In this document: one piece after another, positions 42,045 to 51,181 of the stretch
Layout: each line of letters opens with the position of its first letter
How positions within the stretch are numbered: position 1 is the first letter of the stretch
Assembly (NCBI GenBank): GCA_014874485.1
Contig: JADBJK010000063.1
Coordinates: 1 to 64,000 of the forward strand
Origin: Chloroflexota bacterium
GTDB lineage: Bacteria; Chloroflexota; Anaerolineae; DTLA01
Reading direction: 5' to 3'
DNA: 64,000 nucleotides
The notes under the pieces: generated by a model
Told to the model about the DNA's origin: nothing
Seen by the model: only the letters and a program-made list of their open reading frames with translations
The model's database searches: none
Made by a program: the position numbers and the translations under genes

Positions 42045-44912
42045 ATGCACCGAACTTACGTTGCCCTGGACTTGGAGACCACCGGGCTGGACACGGAGCG
42101 GGACTCCGTCATTGAGATTGGCGCGGTGAAGTTCCGGGGCAGGGAAGTCCTCGGCACCTGGTCTTCGCTGGTCAACCCGTCGCGCCCCATTCCCTACCGC
42201 ATCACGCAACTGACCGGCATCCGTGAGGAGGACGTGCGAGGCGCGCCCGCGCTGGCATCGGTCCTTCCCGATTTGGTGCGGTTTGTGGGAAACGCGCCTA
42301 TCGTAGGGCACAGCGTGCAGGTTGACCTCGCCTTCCTGGCCAAGCAGGGGGTGCTCACCAACGCGGACGCCATCGACACCTTTGAACTGGCGAGCATTCT
42401 CGTGCCCCACGCCCCGCGCTACAGTTTGGATATCCTGGCCCAGAACCTGGGCGTGCCCGCGACGGTGCACCATCGGGCGCTGGACGACGCTCAGACGGCG
42501 ATGAATCTGTTCAACGTCTTGCTGGAGCGCGCCCTGGCGTTGGACGTTCGCTTGCTGGAGGACATCGTCCGGCTGACGGAACGCAGCCAGTGGCCCCTGC
42601 GCCACCTGTTCCGGGATGTCCTCGCGTACAAGGGACGGTCGGCGTTCGTTACCGGAAGCCTGGGCCAGCAGGTGCAGTCCAAGGTCGGCGACGACGCCTA
42701 CGCCCTGGGCCTCCTCATGCTCCGCGAGGACGAAGAGGCCCCCCTGCGCCCGACGACGCGGAAAGCGCCGGTTGACGTGGACCGAGTGGCGCGGATGCTG
42801 GAGGAGGGCGGGGACTTCGCGCGCCGCTTCCCCCACTTTGAACACCGGCCGCAGCAGGTGGAGATGCTCCGCGCCGTCGCCCGCAGCCTGAACGAGGGCC
42901 ACCACCTGCTAGTGGAGGCGGGCACCGGCACCGGCAAGTCGCTGGCCTATCTCCTGCCGGCCATGCACTTCGCCCTGGAGAACGAGCGCCCCGTCGTCAT
43001 CTCTACCAACACCATCAACCTGCAGGAGCAGTTGTACACCAAGGACATCCCGGACATCCAGAAAGTGCTGGACCTGGACGTGCGGGTGGCGCTGCTGAAG
43101 GGGCGCAGCAACTACCTGTGCCTGCGCCGCCTGACCGCCATGCGCGCCCGCGACAACCTGAGCGAGGACGAACTGCGCGTCCTGGCGAAGGTGCTCATCT
43201 GGCAGCAGACCACGGCCACTGGCGACGTTACCGAGTTGTTCCTGCCCACCTTCCAGGAGCGGGCGGTGTGGTCACAGATTTCGTCCGAGCAGGAAAGTTG
43301 CCTGGCCGAGGACTGCCCCCACAGGCAGAAGGGGCGCTGCTTCTTCTACCGCGCCCGCCGCCGGGCCGAACGCGCCCACATCATCATCGTCAACCACGCG
43401 CTCCTCATGTCCGACGTGGCCGTGGAGAACCGCGTCCTGCCCGAATACAAGTACCTCATCGTGGACGAGGCGCACCATTTTGAGGATGCCATCACCCGCC
43501 AACTGAGTTTCCAGGCCGACCGCGCCACGCTGGACCGCCAACTGGGGGAAATCAGCCAGAGGGTGAGCGCGGGGCGGTATCGGGGCTTCCTCACTGACGT
43601 GGCCATGCGCTGCCGCAACGCCGTACCTGGGCCGCTGTTCCGCGACCTGGAGCGGCTCCTGGACGACGTGCGGAAGGACGTGGACCTGGCCCAGCGGACG
43701 CTGGGAGACTTCTTCGCCATTGCCGAGGAGTTCTTAACCGAGCACGCCAACGGGGCCGACGATTCGGGCTATAGCCAGCGGCTTCGCATCACGCCTGGGG
43801 TGCGCGCGCAGCCCGCGTGGAACCTGGTGGAGACGGCGTGGCAGGATTGCGCTACCATCCTCACGCGGCTGGACCGAGGACTCCAGCAATTGGGCCAGGC
43901 GCTGGAAGGGCTGGACGACTACGAGGTGCCCGAACTGGACGCCATGCTCCAGGATTTGGCCGCGCACATCCTGCGCCTGCGCTCCATTCGCGACCAGATT
44001 GGGCAGGTTGTCTTCAAGCCGTCCGACAATCAGATTTGCTGGCTGGAGCGGAACACGGAGCGGGGCATTCTGTCGCTGAACGCCGCGCCGCTGCGGGTGG
44101 GCGACCTGGTGCGCCAGCACATCTTCAGCCAGAAGGAGGCGGTGATTCTCACGTCGGCGACCTTGTGCGTCGGCGGGAAGTTTGACTATATGCGCGACCG
44201 CTTGGGGGCGTGGGACGCCGAGGAACTGGCGGTGGGTTCGCCCTTTGACTACAAGGCGTCCACCCTGGTGTACGTTCCGCTGGACATGCCCGAACCGCAC
44301 GAGCCGTACTACCAGCGCAACGTGGAGGAGGCGCTGGTGCAGTTGTGCACGGCCATGGGCGGGCGAACGCTGGTGCTGTTCACGTCGTACAGCCAGTTGC
44401 GGGCGACCGCGCGCGCCATCTCCAAGCGCCTGGCCGAGGAGGACATCCTGGTGCTGGAGCACGGCGATGGCGGGTCGCGCCAGCAGTTGCTCACCACCTT
44501 CCGCGAGACGCCCCGCGCGGTGCTCCTGGGGACCCGCTCGTTCTGGGAGGGGATTGACGTCATGGGCGAGGCGCTGAGTTGCCTGGTCATCGCCCGCCTG
44601 CCCTTCGCCGTGCCCACGGAGCCGATTTTCGCCGCCCGCAGCGGGACCTTTGAGGACCCGTTCAACCAGTACGCGGTGCCCGAAAGCGTGCTGCGGTTCC
44701 GCCAGGGGTTTGGCCGACTCATCCGCAGCCGCACGGACCGGGGCGTGTTCGTGGTGCTGGACAAGCGCATCCTCAGCAAGGCGTATGGCCGCATGTTCCT
44801 GGACTCCCTGCCGGTGTGCACCGTCCGCAAGGGCAGCCTGACCGAGTTGGCCGAAACGGCGCGGCGGTGGGTGGACGGCCCGACGAAGTCCCCGTCGGCG
44901 TCCGAAGATTAG
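42045..44912 (+). CDS. dinG: Exonuclease-helicase of the DinG family
   Basis: A 955-residue DNA repair protein. Residues 1 to about 165 form a DnaQ-like 3'-5' exonuclease (ALDLETTGLDTE; HSVQVDLAFL; HHRALDDAQTA). The rest is a superfamily 2 XPD/DinG helicase: Walker A VEAGTGTGKSLAYLLP, DEAH box VDEAHHFED and C-terminal FRQGFGRLIRSRTDRG. Four cysteines in NYLCLRR and ESCLAEDCPHRQKGRC suggest a 4Fe-4S cluster, which is absent from Bacillus-type exonuclease-DinG fusions but typical of E. coli DinG. It contains one of the three TCGA words of the window. Confidence 0.93.
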   Translation: MHRTYVALDLETTGLDTERDSVIEIGAVKFRGREVLGTWSSLVNPSRPIPYRITQLTGIREEDVRGAPALASVLPDLVRFVGNAPIVGHSVQVDLAFLAKQGVLTNADAIDTFELASILVPHAPRYSLDILAQNLGVPATVHHRALDDAQTAMNLFNVLLERALALDVRLLEDIVRLTERSQWPLRHLFRDVLAYKGRSAFVTGSLGQQVQSKVGDDAYALGLLMLREDEEAPLRPTTRKAPVDVDRVARMLEEGGDFARRFPHFEHRPQQVEMLRAVARSLNEGHHLLVEAGTGTGKSLAYLLPAMHFALENERPVVISTNTINLQEQLYTKDIPDIQKVLDLDVRVALLKGRSNYLCLRRLTAMRARDNLSEDELRVLAKVLIWQQTTATGDVTELFLPTFQERAVWSQISSEQESCLAEDCPHRQKGRCFFYRARRRAERAHIIIVNHALLMSDVAVENRVLPEYKYLIVDEAHHFEDAITRQLSFQADRATLDRQLGEISQRVSAGRYRGFLTDVAMRCRNAVPGPLFRDLERLLDDVRKDVDLAQRTLGDFFAIAEEFLTEHANGADDSGYSQRLRITPGVRAQPAWNLVETAWQDCATILTRLDRGLQQLGQALEGLDDYEVPELDAMLQDLAAHILRLRSIRDQIGQVVFKPSDNQICWLERNTERGILSLNAAPLRVGDLVRQHIFSQKEAVILTSATLCVGGKFDYMRDRLGAWDAEELAVGSPFDYKASTLVYVPLDMPEPHEPYYQRNVEEALVQLCTAMGGRTLVLFTSYSQLRATARAISKRLAEEDILVLEHGDGGSRQQLLTTFRETPRAVLLGTRSFWEGIDVMGEALSCLVIARLPFAVPTEPIFAARSGTFEDPFNQYAVPESVLRFRQGFGRLIRSRTDRGVFVVLDKRILSKAYGRMFLDSLPVCTVRKGSLTELAETARRWVDGPTKSPSASED

Positions 44913-44924
44913 CGGAAGGCGGGT

Positions 44925-45572
44925 GTGCAGAGCATGAGCGGGCGGGCCACGAGGCGGCGCACGGGGCTGGCGATGGTCGGCATCGTCCTGCTGCTGGTCG
45001 CCATGGCGGTGCCTCTTGCGGTGCTGTGGAACATCCTGCACTGCGCGTGGGTTGAGGACAAGGTCCCCGCCGACGCCATCCTCGTCCTGGGTGCGTCGGT
45101 GTGGCCCGACGAGCGTCCCAGCCCCATCCTGCTCAGCCGCATCCAGGCGGGCGTGGCGCTGTACAAGCAGGGCTACGCGCCGCGCATCATCGTGAGCGGG
45201 GGACTGGGACAACTCCCGCCGTCCGAGGCCGAGGCCATGCGCCGCGTGGCCGTCGGCATGGGCGTGCCGCCAGAGGACATTCTGATGGAAGACCGCTCCC
45301 ACTCCACACTGGACAACATCCGCAATAGCCGAGACATCATGGCGGCCCATGGCTGGCGGTCGGTGCTCCTGGTTTCGGACCCGTACCACATGTTCCGCGC
45401 GTGCCGCATCGCCGCCGACGAGGGACTTGAGGCCCACCCCGTGCCTGTGATGGACAGTCCTGGGTGGACGATCCTCCACCTGCGGGCGTACTACACGATC
45501 CGCGAGACCTTCGCCGTCATCGCATACGAAACCCTTCGCGTGGGGAGATGGCTTGTTGACCGACTATTCTGA
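44925..45572 (+). CDS. YdcF/ElyC-like DUF218 membrane protein
   Basis: A 215-residue protein with one N-terminal membrane segment and an outside DUF218 domain: AILVLGASVWPDERPSPILLSRI, IIVSGGLG, EAEAMRRVAVGMGVPPEDILMEDRSHSTLDNIRNS (quoted in part) and LLVSDPYHMFRA. Relatives (ElyC, SanA) act in envelope integrity and perhaps lipid-carrier metabolism. GTG at 44925 has GGAAGG five bases upstream; the ATG at 44934 is the alternative. It overlaps folC by 20 bases. Confidence 0.88.
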   Translation: MQSMSGRATRRRTGLAMVGIVLLLVAMAVPLAVLWNILHCAWVEDKVPADAILVLGASVWPDERPSPILLSRIQAGVALYKQGYAPRIIVSGGLGQLPPSEAEAMRRVAVGMGVPPEDILMEDRSHSTLDNIRNSRDIMAAHGWRSVLLVSDPYHMFRACRIAADEGLEAHPVPVMDSPGWTILHLRAYYTIRETFAVIAYETLRVGRWLVDRLF

Positions 45573-46905
45573 TGCCCTGCGTTATCTGTACGGACTTCCC
45601 AGTTGGCAGTACTGGGTAACGGATCGCGAGGTGGTGCCCCCGAACCTGGGGCGGTTTCGCACCCTGTTGCGCCGCCTGGGGTCGCCGCATCGCGCCTTCC
45701 CGTCGGTGCACGTCGCGGGGACCAAGGGCAAAGGCTCCACCAGCGCCATGATCGCGTCCATCCTGACCCAGGCGGGCTACCGCACGGGGCTGTACACCTC
45801 GCCGCACCTGCACACCTTCCGCGAGCGCATTCAGGTGGACGGCGAGATGATCTCCGAGGCCGAGGTCGCCGAACTGGCGGACTGGATTCGCCCCACCCTG
45901 GCCCATACCCCTGGGACAACCTTTGAGGCCATCACGGCCATCGCCTTTGAGCACTTCCGACGCCGTGGCGTGCAGGTCGCGGTGCTGGAGGTGGGGCTGG
46001 GCGGGCGGTTTGACGCCACCAACGTGGTGCATCCGATGGTCGCCGTCATCACGTCCATCGGCATGGACCACATGAACGTGCTGGGCAACACGCTGGAGCA
46101 GATCGCGGGGGAGAAGGCGGGCATCATCAAGCGGGGCGTGCCCGTGGTCTTCGCGCCGCAGAGGGAGGCCGCGGCTGCCGTCCTGGCCGAGCGGGCGCGG
46201 AAGCGGCGGGCGCGGCAGGTTTGGGCAGGCCGCGATTGGCGTTGGCAGCCGCTGAGCCACACGCACGCGGGGCAGCGGTTCACGGTGTTCGCGCCACGTT
46301 CCCCCTTCGGGTGGCCCAACCCCCTGGACGACCTGTTCATCCCGCTCATCGGGCGGCACCAACTGGGCAATGCGACCGCCGCCATCGCCGCTGTGGCCGA
46401 GTTGGAGCCGAGGGGCTTCCCCGTATCCGAGGACGCGCTGCGGCGCGGGCTGGCCGAGGTGCGGTGGCCAGCGCGGCTGGAAGTGATGCAGTCGTCTCCG
46501 TGGCTCGTCGTGGACGCGGCGCATACGGTAGAGTCGGTGGACGCGGCCCTGGAGACGGTGCAGGAGACGCTGGGCCGCGCGCCCGACGTGGTGATCTTCG
46601 GCGCGTCCGCCGACAAGGACGTGGCGGGGATGCTGCGACGGATTCCGCCTGCGACGCGGCTGGTCTTCGCCCGCGCTGCCCACGAGCGGGCCATGGACGT
46701 GGCCGAGTTGCAGGGAATCGCGCAGTCGCTGGGGCGCGGCTCGGCGGCCATGCCGTCCCCACGCGAGGCGCTGGCACACGCGCTCGCGAGCGTGGGCAGC
46801 GACGGCATCGTGCTGGCGCTTGGCTCCATCTTCCTGGCCGCCGAGGTGCGAGAGGCCTGGCTGGAGATGGCGGGCCGCCCGCTCCCGCCGAAGGACCCAG
46901 CGTAG
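45553..46905 (+). CDS. folC: Folylpolyglutamate synthase/dihydrofolate synthase
   Basis: A 450-residue Mur-ligase-family enzyme that adds glutamate to folates. P-loop HVAGTKGKGSTSAMIASIL, SPHLHTFRERIQVDGEMIS, LEVGLGGRFDATNVV and the C-terminal VDAAHTVESVDAALETV (usually DGAHNP) are clear. The best start is TTG at 45553 with GGGGAG five bases upstream, since the near ATG is out of frame. The changed DGAHNP motif (DAAHTV) is unusual. Third gene of a dinG-ydcF-folC run. Confidence 0.92.
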   Translation: MLTDYSDALRYLYGLPSWQYWVTDREVVPPNLGRFRTLLRRLGSPHRAFPSVHVAGTKGKGSTSAMIASILTQAGYRTGLYTSPHLHTFRERIQVDGEMISEAEVAELADWIRPTLAHTPGTTFEAITAIAFEHFRRRGVQVAVLEVGLGGRFDATNVVHPMVAVITSIGMDHMNVLGNTLEQIAGEKAGIIKRGVPVVFAPQREAAAAVLAERARKRRARQVWAGRDWRWQPLSHTHAGQRFTVFAPRSPFGWPNPLDDLFIPLIGRHQLGNATAAIAAVAELEPRGFPVSEDALRRGLAEVRWPARLEVMQSSPWLVVDAAHTVESVDAALETVQETLGRAPDVVIFGASADKDVAGMLRRIPPATRLVFARAAHERAMDVAELQGIAQSLGRGSAAMPSPREALAHALASVGSDGIVLALGSIFLAAEVREAWLEMAGRPLPPKDPA

Positions 46906-46919
46906 CCGTACAGCGGCGC

Positions 46920-47095
46920 GTGTCATTGCGAGGAGCGCAGCGACGAAGCAATCCCGCTAGACTGTCATTCTGAGGTGCGCAGCGCCGAAGAATCTCGCCG
47001 GCGAGATGCTGCACGTGCGACGCACCTCGGAGGTGCGTCGCACGTGGGCCAATTGAATTGCATCGGGCACTTCGTGCCCTCGCAATGACAGGGGG
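46920..47095. repeat. Intergenic repeat mosaic
   Basis: Holds tcattgcgaggagcgcagcg, tcattctgaggtgcgcagcg and the 35-nt palindrome (47012-47046). No gene is supported. Confidence 0.8.
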
Positions 47096-47126
47096 TCTCC
47101 GTGGTCAAGTATCAGCGTAGCGCGGG

Positions 47127-48230
47127 CTACTCCACGCTGACCTCGCTCTCGGGCAGGCGCTTGCGGCGCAGGCGGTACAGGAGGTGGCGCAGGCGCGGCC
47201 ACACGGTCGTGCCCGCCGCGTACACCAGCGGCACGTAGGTGAAATCATACGCGCCCATGTAGCGCACGACCCGCCCGCCGAACCCCTCCTTGAAGCGGTA
47301 CACGCCCCAGAGGCCGTCGCTCCGCTGGGCCGCGAGGGCCGCCGACGCGGGGTCCTGGCCGACCTCGTCGGGGATGCCCCAGAAGTCGTACACCTTGCAC
47401 CCGCGCGCCCGCGCCCACTGGATGGCGCGCCACTGGAGCAGGTGGTTGGGCATCAGGTTGCGGTAGCGGTTGGACGACGCGCCGTACATGTACCAGGCGG
47501 TCGCTCCGAAGGCGAAGACCATCAGCCCCGCGACGACCTCGCCGTTGTACTCGGCTAGCAGGAGCCGCGCCATGTCCGACGGCACGAAGATGCGGTACGC
47601 GTCGCGGTAGTACGCCTCGGCGTGGATGGGGAAGTCGTCGCGCAGGCTGGTGATCTGCGACAGGCGGTAGAACACCGACACGTCGGCCTCTGACCCCTCG
47701 CGCACCTGCACCCCCTTGCGCTCGGCCAGGCGGATGTTGTAGCGCGTCTTGGGCTTCATCCCCGCCAGGATTTCGTCGGGGTCGCGGTCAATGTCCAGGT
47801 GCAGGGTGCTGAGGGGCTGCACCTTGCCCGCGAAGTGGAACTTCAGGGCGGCCAACCGCTGTGCCAAATCGGGGCTGTGGGGCAGGTCGGGCTCCACGCG
47901 CAGGAAGATGGCGCGCCGCCGTCGGCAGATGGTGTGCAGCCCATCCACGACGGCCCCGACCAGGGTCGGGTTGTCCCAGTCCACCACGGGGCCTTTGGGC
48001 ACGTAGGCCACCGAGATGGGGCCCACGCGGCGGAAGAGGACCTGGGCCCCAGCCACGATGTCGCCGTCCTGGCGCGCGATGACCCTGCACGCCGACCAGG
48101 CGTGGTGCGACTTGAACTGCGCCCACTGGCACGTCTGGAGCAGGTGCCCGTGCCTGTGGTGCTCTACGAATCGGTTCCATTCCTCGTCCAGCCAGGGAGC
48201 CGGAGCCTGTACGTCAACGGTAATGGCCAT
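47127..48230 (-). CDS. FemAB-like peptidyltransferase (GNAT fold)
   Basis: A 367-residue cytoplasmic protein with two GNAT-like halves, as in FemX/FemAB enzymes that add amino acids to lipid II using aminoacyl-tRNA. Visible landmarks are LLQTCQWAQFKSHHAW, VAYVPKGPVVDWDN, MKPKTRYNIRLAERKGVQVREG and DFWGIPDEVGQ. The start at 48230 follows GAGGGAA. Related enzymes also act in exopolysaccharide modification, so cell-wall bridge synthesis is a family-level assignment. Confidence 0.88.
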   Translation of the reverse strand: MAITVDVQAPAPWLDEEWNRFVEHHRHGHLLQTCQWAQFKSHHAWSACRVIARQDGDIVAGAQVLFRRVGPISVAYVPKGPVVDWDNPTLVGAVVDGLHTICRRRRAIFLRVEPDLPHSPDLAQRLAALKFHFAGKVQPLSTLHLDIDRDPDEILAGMKPKTRYNIRLAERKGVQVREGSEADVSVFYRLSQITSLRDDFPIHAEAYYRDAYRIFVPSDMARLLLAEYNGEVVAGLMVFAFGATAWYMYGASSNRYRNLMPNHLLQWRAIQWARARGCKVYDFWGIPDEVGQDPASAALAAQRSDGLWGVYRFKEGFGGRVVRYMGAYDFTYVPLVYAAGTTVWPRLRHLLYRLRRKRLPESEVSVE

Positions 48231-48263
48231 GTTTGCGGGTTCCCTCGGTGGTTTGCTCCGCCT

Positions 48264-48294
48264 ATTATACCACAGTGGGCGGCGAAAGGGAGAA
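48264..48294 (-). promoter_or_regulatory. Possible promoter of the femAB-like gene
   Basis: Minus strand TATAAT (48269-48264) is perfect; the only -35-like word is TTCTCC (48294-48289) at a long 19-base spacing. Confidence 0.45.
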
Positions 48295-48299
48295 TGGCG

Positions 48300-48790
48300 C
48301 ACGCCCGAGCGGGTGCCAAGTTTGCGGGGCGGGCGTTCGGATCGCGAAACCCGCGAGAGGGCGCGGGCGTTTGGATCGCGAAGGGGGGCGCGTGGTGGCG
48401 CGCGGGGCTGAACCCCCGCGCTGAACGGGCGAAGCCCCGCTGGGGCTGGGGCGCGCCGTTCCCTCGCCCGCCGGGAGAGGGCTAGGGTGAGGGGCGTTTG
48501 GAGCGCGAAAGACGCGAAAGGGCACGGAAGGCACGAAAGGGTGGGCCGCGGGGTGGCGCGCGGGGCTAAACCCCCGCGCTGAATGAACGAAGCCCCGCTG
48601 GGGCTGGGCGGGGCGTGCCGTGAACCTACAACCAGCCCGCAGGGCTTTGCCCCTTTAGCCCGATGGCTTCAGCCTCGGGCGAATGCGGCCGCGCGGGGCT
48701 AAACCCCCGCGCTGAACGGGCGAAGCCCCGCTGGGGTTGGGGTGCGCCATTCCCTCGCCCGCCGGGAGAGGGCTGGGGTGAGGGGCGCCC
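48300..48790. repeat. Intergenic repeat mosaic of a second family
   Basis: This 490-base stretch has its own modules: gcgcggggctaaacccccgcg followed by gaagccccgctggggctggg occurs three times (about 48405, 48557, 48690), and ccctcgcccgccgggagaggg occurs twice (48462, 48753). Gene-like frames here are repeat translations. No gene is supported between 48295 and 48816. Confidence 0.85.
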
Positions 48791-48816
48791 CGTGTGTGAA
48801 CGCGGAAACAAAGGCT

Positions 48817-48845
48817 TTGACAAGGGGGCGCTTCTGGGGTAAAAT
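48817..48845 (+). promoter_or_regulatory. Promoter of the porGDAB operon
   Basis: TTGACA (48817-48822), 17 bases, TAAAAT (48840-48845). It gives a leader of about 195 bases before porG. Confidence 0.8.
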
Positions 48846-48851
48846 GCAGCG

Positions 48852-49046
48852 CGAATCCAACCGTACAGGATAAGACGTTTGGTGAGCACAATGGGTGGGC
48901 ACGCTGCACTTCTCGCTTCCGTTGAGATGCCCCGATAAGGGCCAGCCGCCGCAAGGCAGGCTGCCCTCATTTTGTGCCTTTCGCATTGGACGCCCAAACA
49001 CAACATCGTGCCTTGCCGTGCATGGCGACAGGCAAGAGGAGGAAAC
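48852..49046 (+). promoter_or_regulatory. Structured leader of porGDAB
   Basis: A long leader with a terminator-like element: GGGCCAGCC pairs with GGCTGCCC (one bulged C) around gccgcaaggca at about 48938-48967, followed by TCATTTTG. A region upstream (GATGCCCCGATAAGGGC) has a second small hairpin. The ribosome site is AGAGGAGGAAAC. Attenuation or a riboswitch is possible; I cannot match it to a known class. Confidence 0.4.
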
Positions 49047-49622
49047 ATGAGCAAGTTGGTAGAAGTACGTTGGCATGGCCGCGGCGGCCAGGGCGCGGTT
49101 ACGGCGGGGAAAGTCCTTGCCGAGGCCGCGCTGGATGCGGGCCTGTACTTCCAGGCGTTCCCCGAGTACGGCCCCGAACGCATGGGCGCGCCGATTCAGG
49201 CCTTCACCCGCATCAGCGATCACCCCGTTGACCTGCACTGCCAGATTGAGGAGCCCGACGTGGTGGTGGTGCTGGACCCCACGCTCCTGGGCACCGTGAA
49301 CGTAACCGAGGGCCTCAAGCCCGATGGCATCCTGCTGGTCAACACCAGCGCCTCGCCCGCCGAAATCCGCGAGCAACTGAACCTGCGCACGGGGCGCGTC
49401 TTCACGGTGGACGCCAGCCGCATCGCCCTGGAGACGCTGGGGCGCGAGATCACCAACACCCCCATGCTGGGCGCGCTGGTCAAGGCCACGGGCCTGTTTG
49501 AAGTGGAGGCCATCGTGGAGCAGACCCGCCAGCGGTTCACCAAGAAACACATGAAGGCCGACATCGTGGAAGCCAACATTACCGCGATTCGTCGCGCCGC
49601 CGAAGAAGTCAAAGAGGGCTAG
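49047..49622 (+). CDS. porG: Pyruvate:ferredoxin oxidoreductase, gamma subunit
   Basis: A 191-residue subunit of the 2-oxoacid:acceptor oxidoreductase. VRWHGRGGQGAVTAGKVLAEAAL and FPEYGPERMGAPIQAFTRIS are diagnostic of the gamma domain. The start at 49047 follows AAGAGGAGGAAAC. First gene of porG-D-A-B; a four-subunit layout like that of archaeal and thermophilic bacterial PORs. The complex decarboxylates pyruvate (or a related 2-oxoacid) to acyl-CoA and reduces ferredoxin. Confidence 0.94.
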   Translation: MSKLVEVRWHGRGGQGAVTAGKVLAEAALDAGLYFQAFPEYGPERMGAPIQAFTRISDHPVDLHCQIEEPDVVVVLDPTLLGTVNVTEGLKPDGILLVNTSASPAEIREQLNLRTGRVFTVDASRIALETLGREITNTPMLGALVKATGLFEVEAIVEQTRQRFTKKHMKADIVEANITAIRRAAEEVKEG

Positions 49623-49646
49623 CCCTCGTCGGAAAGGAGGAACACT

Positions 49647-49979
49647 GTGGCTAAAGGTTGGAAGGACCTCCCCATCGGAGGCATGATTCTGGAAGCGGGT
49701 AACTCCGCGCAATACAACACAGGCGCGTGGCGGGCCTTCCGCCCCGTGCGCGATGCCAGCCGCTGCACCAACTGCATGTTCTGCTGGGTCTTCTGCCCCG
49801 ACTCCAGCATCCGCGTCAAGGATGAGAAGATGGTGGGGTTTGACCTGCTCCACTGTAAGGGCTGCGGCATCTGCGCCAACGTGTGCCCCGTCAAGTGCAT
49901 TGAGATGCACGACGAGGCCGAGTTCGGCGGCTCCATGGAAATGGTGGATGAGCCTGGCCGCGCGGGAGGTGCCAAATGA
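49647..49979 (+). CDS. porD: Pyruvate:ferredoxin oxidoreductase, delta subunit (2x4Fe-4S ferredoxin)
   Basis: A 110-residue ferredoxin-like subunit carrying two 4Fe-4S clusters: CTNCMFCWVFCPDSSI and CKGCGICANVCPVKCIEM. It passes electrons from the TPP site to external ferredoxin. It starts at GTG 49647 after GGAAAGGAGG and overlaps porA by four bases (ATGA). Confidence 0.94.
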   Translation: MAKGWKDLPIGGMILEAGNSAQYNTGAWRAFRPVRDASRCTNCMFCWVFCPDSSIRVKDEKMVGFDLLHCKGCGICANVCPVKCIEMHDEAEFGGSMEMVDEPGRAGGAK

Positions 49980-51163
49980 GCGAGTTCAAAGCACTGGACG
50001 GGACCGGCGCCGTCGCCGAAGCGATGCGGCAGATCAACCCCGACGTCGTCGCCGCGTACCCCATCACGCCCCAGACCGCCATCGTGCAGACGTTCTCGGA
50101 GTTCGTCGCCGACGGGCTGGTGGACACCGAGTTCATCACCGTGGAGAGCGAGCACAGCGCCATGAGCGCGTGCGTGGGCGCGTCGGCTGCGGGTGCCCGC
50201 GTCATGACGGCCACCTCGTCGGCGGGCCTGGCGTTCATGTGGGAAATCCTGTACGTGGCGGCGTCCAATCGCCTGCCCATCGTCATGACCAACGTGAACC
50301 GCGCGCTGTCGGCCCCCATCAACATCCACTGCGACCACTCGGACTCCATGGGCGCGCGCGACGCGGGCTGGATTCACCTGTTCTGCGAGAACGCGCAGGA
50401 AGCCTACGACACGGTCATCCAGGCCGTGCGCATCGCCGAGCACCCCGACGTGCTGCTGCCGGTGATGGTGCTGTTTGACGGGTTCATCACATCCCACGCC
50501 GAGGAGCGCGTGGAAATCTTTGACGACGCCAAGGTCAAGGCATTCGTCGGCGAGTACAAGCCCAAGCACTCGCTGCTGGACCTGGACCATCCGGTAACCT
50601 ACGGCCCGCTGGACTTCACCGACTACTACTTTGAGCACAAGCGCCAGCAGGTGGAAGCCATGCGCCATGCCCAGAAGGTCATCCTGGACGTGGCCGACGA
50701 GTTCGCCAAAACGTTCGGGCGCAAGTACGGCCTGTTTGAGACGTACCGCCTGGACGACGCCGAGGTGGCGATTGTGGTGTCGTCGTCCACCGCCGGCACG
50801 GCCCGCGCCGCCGTGGACAAACTGCGGGCGCAGGGGGCGAAGGTGGGCCTGCTCAAGCCGCGCGTCTTCCGCCCGTTCCCGGCCCAGGAGATGGTGGCCG
50901 CCCTGCAGCATCTGAAGGCGGTCGGCGTCATGGACCGCGCCATCTCGTTCGGTTCCATGAGCAACGCAGGGCCGCTGTTCCTGGAACTGGCGGCGGCGAT
51001 GAAAATCTACGATGCGGGCGTCCCCATGGCCGACTTCGTGTTCGGCCTGGGCGGGCGCGACATCGTCCCCTCGCAGATTGAGGGCGTATTCCGCAGCCTG
51101 CTCCAAATCGCCGAGACCGGCAGGGTGTCCGAACTGGTCTCCTACGTCGGCGTGCGCGAGTAG
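49976..51163 (+). CDS. porA: Pyruvate:ferredoxin oxidoreductase, alpha subunit
   Basis: A 395-residue subunit with the pyrimidine domain motif AYPITPQT, ESEHSAMSACVGASAAGARVMTATSSAGL (quoted in part) and NIHCDHSDSMGARDAGWI, which form the CoA and substrate cleft. Length fits PorA. Substrate preference between pyruvate and 2-oxoisovalerate cannot be fixed by eye, but the NRALSAPINIHCDHSD loop is typical of pyruvate enzymes. Confidence 0.93.
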   Translation: MSEFKALDGTGAVAEAMRQINPDVVAAYPITPQTAIVQTFSEFVADGLVDTEFITVESEHSAMSACVGASAAGARVMTATSSAGLAFMWEILYVAASNRLPIVMTNVNRALSAPINIHCDHSDSMGARDAGWIHLFCENAQEAYDTVIQAVRIAEHPDVLLPVMVLFDGFITSHAEERVEIFDDAKVKAFVGEYKPKHSLLDLDHPVTYGPLDFTDYYFEHKRQQVEAMRHAQKVILDVADEFAKTFGRKYGLFETYRLDDAEVAIVVSSSTAGTARAAVDKLRAQGAKVGLLKPRVFRPFPAQEMVAALQHLKAVGVMDRAISFGSMSNAGPLFLELAAAMKIYDAGVPMADFVFGLGGRDIVPSQIEGVFRSLLQIAETGRVSELVSYVGVRE

Positions 51164-51181
51164 GCGGGAAAGGAGAACAAC

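Noticed and set aside
48301-48816. Genes in the region before the por promoter
   Set aside because: All frames follow the gaagccccgctgggg and cccgccgggagaggg repeat modules; none has a domain pattern or a ribosome site.
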